Notes under the pieces: model-generated
Database searches by the model: none
What the model was told of the DNA's origin: nothing
Seen by the model: only the letters and a program-made list of their open reading frames with translations
Position numbers and translations under genes: made by a program
Source of the DNA: Calditerrivibrio sp.
GTDB lineage: Bacteria; Chrysiogenota; Deferribacteres; Deferribacterales; Calditerrivibrionaceae
DNA: 17,063 nucleotides
Direction: 5' to 3'
Assembly: GCA_020217115.1 (NCBI GenBank)
Contig: JAIWOA010000011.1
Span: 1 to 17,063 of the forward strand
In this document: piece by piece, positions 15,298-17,063 of the stretch
Layout of the letters: each line of letters starts with the position of its first letter
Numbering within the stretch: the stretch's first letter is position 1

Positions 15298-16659
15298 TTA
15301 TAAATTGCTTTTTATCATATCAACTATTTCATAACTTCTTCGGGTACAATCATTTATCCCTACACCATACAGAATGTTCCCCCCAACAAATATCCCCCTA
15401 TTAGTTTCACAAAACTTCTCCACAGCTTCGACTATTTTGTGATGACCAAGATAATATTGAGGTATTGCCATGTTCCATTTAAATGACTCGTATGTGTAGG
15501 GTGCAGATTTGATCTTTAGTGTTTCCTTTATATCATTATATGCCATGCTTACAAGTTCCTCTTCAGATTTGTCAGCAATCCACCTATTCCTATCCCCCCC
15601 CATAATAACCCTTACCATTTTGTACCCTTCCCTACTCCTTTCAGGAAAGATAGATGAATCATATAATGAACCAAGAATTTTTCTATTTTCTTTATGAGGT
15701 ATTAGATAACCAAATCCATCAAGGGTATCTGCAACATCATCATCTTTAAATACAAATCCCACAACAAACACCGGTGGATAATTTATCAAAGATAGAACTC
15801 TGGCAATATCTTCATCATAACTTTTTATTATAGATGATAATTTGTAAGAAGGTATAGTAAAAATAACCTTATCAAAAAGGTGTTCACCAGCGGATGTTTC
15901 CAATATAAATTTTTGCCCATCTTTCTTTAATGAAAAAACATCTACATTAAGATCTTTTTTAACCTGATCCAATTTATCAATTAAATCTAAAATCATCTTT
16001 GTCAAACCATCTTTATAAGATGTCAATACTCCGCCTGGACCTGACGGTCCACTCTTTTTACCTTTCTTTTTAAACATCCCTTTAAAAAGTCCACCATATT
16101 CTAACTCAAGATTTCTGATAACCGGGAAAGATGATCTTAAGCTCATCTTTTCTGGATCTCCTGCAAATATTCCAGATACCATAGGACCGATAAGATAATC
16201 AAGGGCTTCCTCCCCTAACCTTCTCCTTGCAAAATCTGCTACAGTTTCATCTTCCAACTCAGATTTTCTCACAAAAAACTCAGATAGAATACGCATTTTC
16301 CCAGAAAAAGAGAGTAAAGAGGACTTTAAAAATGCAGGTGGATTCTCTGGTAATCTATGCAACACTCCACCACGCATTATATATCTCTTTCTGGCAAGGT
16401 CGTTACTTGGCAGCAGATTACCATTTAATCCAGCAGACGCAAGTAAATCAAGCGTATAAGGCTTACTATCAAGGAATCCATTAGGACCACCCTCGATAGT
16501 AAATCCATTTTCGTATGAGGTATTAATTGAACCACCCCATCTGATATTTTTTTCAAACAAACTTATTTCAATATCTACTCCAGACTCCTTTTTAAAATTT
16601 TGTAGTAAAAAGGCTATAGAAATCCCAGATATACCACCACCTACTATGGCTATTTTCAT
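15298..16659 (-). CDS. hemY: Protoporphyrinogen/coproporphyrinogen oxidase, HemY-type
   Basis: FAD-dependent oxidase of late heme synthesis, taking protoporphyrinogen IX to protoporphyrin IX (or coproporphyrinogen III to coproporphyrin III in the alternative pathway); the sequence alone does not decide which. 453 residues, usual for the family. Seen: the N-terminal FAD fold VGGGISGIS (6-14) with an acidic end LFEK, RWGGSI (41-46), GFTIEGGPNGFLDSKP, DYLIGPMVSGIFAGDPEKMSL, GGVLTSYKDGL, and at the C-terminus FVGGNILYGVGINDCTRRSYE, the second FAD contact. A lysine/glycine-rich stretch (KKKGKKSGPSG) lies in the middle. It starts with ATG at 16659 inside the upstream gene's stop (ATGA), with GAGGGG before it. 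HemY enzymes classically use oxygen. Confidence 0.92.
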   Translation of the reverse strand: MKIAIVGGGISGISIAFLLQNFKKESGVDIEISLFEKNIRWGGSINTSYENGFTIEGGPNGFLDSKPYTLDLLASAGLNGNLLPSNDLARKRYIMRGGVLHRLPENPPAFLKSSLLSFSGKMRILSEFFVRKSELEDETVADFARRRLGEEALDYLIGPMVSGIFAGDPEKMSLRSSFPVIRNLELEYGGLFKGMFKKKGKKSGPSGPGGVLTSYKDGLTKMILDLIDKLDQVKKDLNVDVFSLKKDGQKFILETSAGEHLFDKVIFTIPSYKLSSIIKSYDEDIARVLSLINYPPVFVVGFVFKDDDVADTLDGFGYLIPHKENRKILGSLYDSSIFPERSREGYKMVRVIMGGDRNRWIADKSEEELVSMAYNDIKETLKIKSAPYTYESFKWNMAIPQYYLGHHKIVEAVEKFCETNRGIFVGGNILYGVGINDCTRRSYEIVDMIKSNL

Positions 16660-17063
16660 ATAGACCCCTCAATAGATTTCCCTTTATCTTCATCTAAATT
16701 AATAGAACTTTTTGCCATTATGATACCCATCAAAAACCAGAAATACATATTAACCTCAGAATCTGTGAAATTATTTTCAGTTAAACCTTCAAGCATATAC
16801 ATAACCAAAATAGAAATACCCAGTATCCCCCATTTAGAATTTTTAAATCTAAAATCATTATAGAACCTTTTAAACAAAGCTCCAAATATTATAAGCATTA
16901 TTATTACAGAAGGGATACCATAATTAAGAGCCATCTGAATATATGCATTATGGGCATGGGCCCTGCTAACATATATATATTCACCTTGATATTTTTCAAA
17001 AACTTTCTTAAAGTTACCTACACCTATTCCAAATACAGGGTAATCCTGCAGCATTTTTAAAGA
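16656..17063 (-). CDS. O-antigen ligase/polymerase-like membrane protein (Wzy_C family), C-terminal part, cut by window edge
   Basis: Partial; the frame is open to the right edge, so the visible ATG at 17054 is almost certainly internal. About 135 codons are present. The opening MLQDYPVFGIGVGNF followed by RAHAHNAYIQMALNYGIPS resembles the periplasmic loop of O-antigen ligases and polymerases (Wzy_C domain), where the HN-x-Y/L-Q pattern and a GxGxGxF segment recur. Three hydrophobic segments follow: around SVIIMLIIFGALF, GISILVMYMLEG and YFWFLMGIIMA, with a short charged tail. An inner-membrane protein joining or polymerising surface glycans is likely, but ligase and polymerase cannot be told apart. 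It is coupled to hemY by a 4-base overlap, although no functional link is evident. Confidence 0.8.
   Translation of the reverse strand, partial: SLKMLQDYPVFGIGVGNFKKVFEKYQGEYIYVSRAHAHNAYIQMALNYGIPSVIIMLIIFGALFKRFYNDFRFKNSKWGILGISILVMYMLEGLTENNFTDSEVNMYFWFLMGIIMAKSSINLDEDKGKSIEGSI

Noticed and set aside
1..17063. Mobile elements, CRISPR arrays, tRNA or rRNA genes, defence systems
   Set aside because: No transposase, integrase, regularly spaced repeats, T-loop-like sequences or defence-type domains were seen; base use is even across the window.

Overview
The window is a compact, AT-rich bacterial chromosome segment made almost entirely of housekeeping and biosynthetic genes, with short intergenic gaps (longest about 206 bases) and many 1-26 base gene overlaps. 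Low GC, bacterial housekeeping genes typical of Gram-negatives (an ElbB-type protein, an O-antigen ligase-like membrane protein, alpha-subunit glycyl-tRNA synthetase, HemY-type protoporphyrinogen oxidase) and the protein styles suggest a Gram-negative such as a member of the Deferribacterota. That taxonomic guess is inference only; no rRNA is present to settle it. I see no mobile element, CRISPR array, tRNA or rRNA gene, or foreign-looking island.

Layout. (1) 1-1684, minus strand: bioA then the start of bioF (cut by the window edge), a biotin operon. (2) 1685-1788: a 104-base divergent promoter region; both promoters place the transcript start at or almost at the start codon. (3) 1789-6745, plus strand: a tight seven-gene operon: tsaB, rimI, a small DUF465/YdcH-like protein, metK, an SthA-like flavoprotein without the redox cysteines, folK, and a cytidylate kinase-like protein. 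(4) 6746-6951: terminator-like hairpin, then a promoter whose -10 lies inside a perfect 22-bp palindrome, then a consensus ribosome binding site. (5) 6952-10007: hisS (apparently starting with CTG) and aspS. (6) 10176-13488: argD-argF-argG, three arginine-pathway genes joined by ATGA overlaps. (7) 13596-14465: glyQ without glyS. (8) 14521-17063, minus strand: elbB with its own near-consensus promoter, then, further upstream, hemY joined by an ATGA overlap to the 3' part of an O-antigen ligase-like gene that runs off the right edge.

How the genes fit together. Translation dominates: three aminoacyl-tRNA synthetases (His, Asp, Gly alpha), tRNA t6A modification (TsaB) and ribosomal protein acetylation (RimI). 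Cofactor and amino acid synthesis makes up the rest: SAM (MetK), folate (FolK), biotin (BioA/BioF), heme (HemY) and arginine (ArgD/F/G). BioA normally uses SAM as amino donor, so the divergent region separates a SAM-consuming operon from the operon encoding SAM synthase.

The window looks mostly ordinary. The items most deserving a second look are the CTG start of hisS, the palindromic candidate operator over the hisS promoter, the cysteine-less SthA-like protein, and the paired leaderless promoters between bioA and tsaB.
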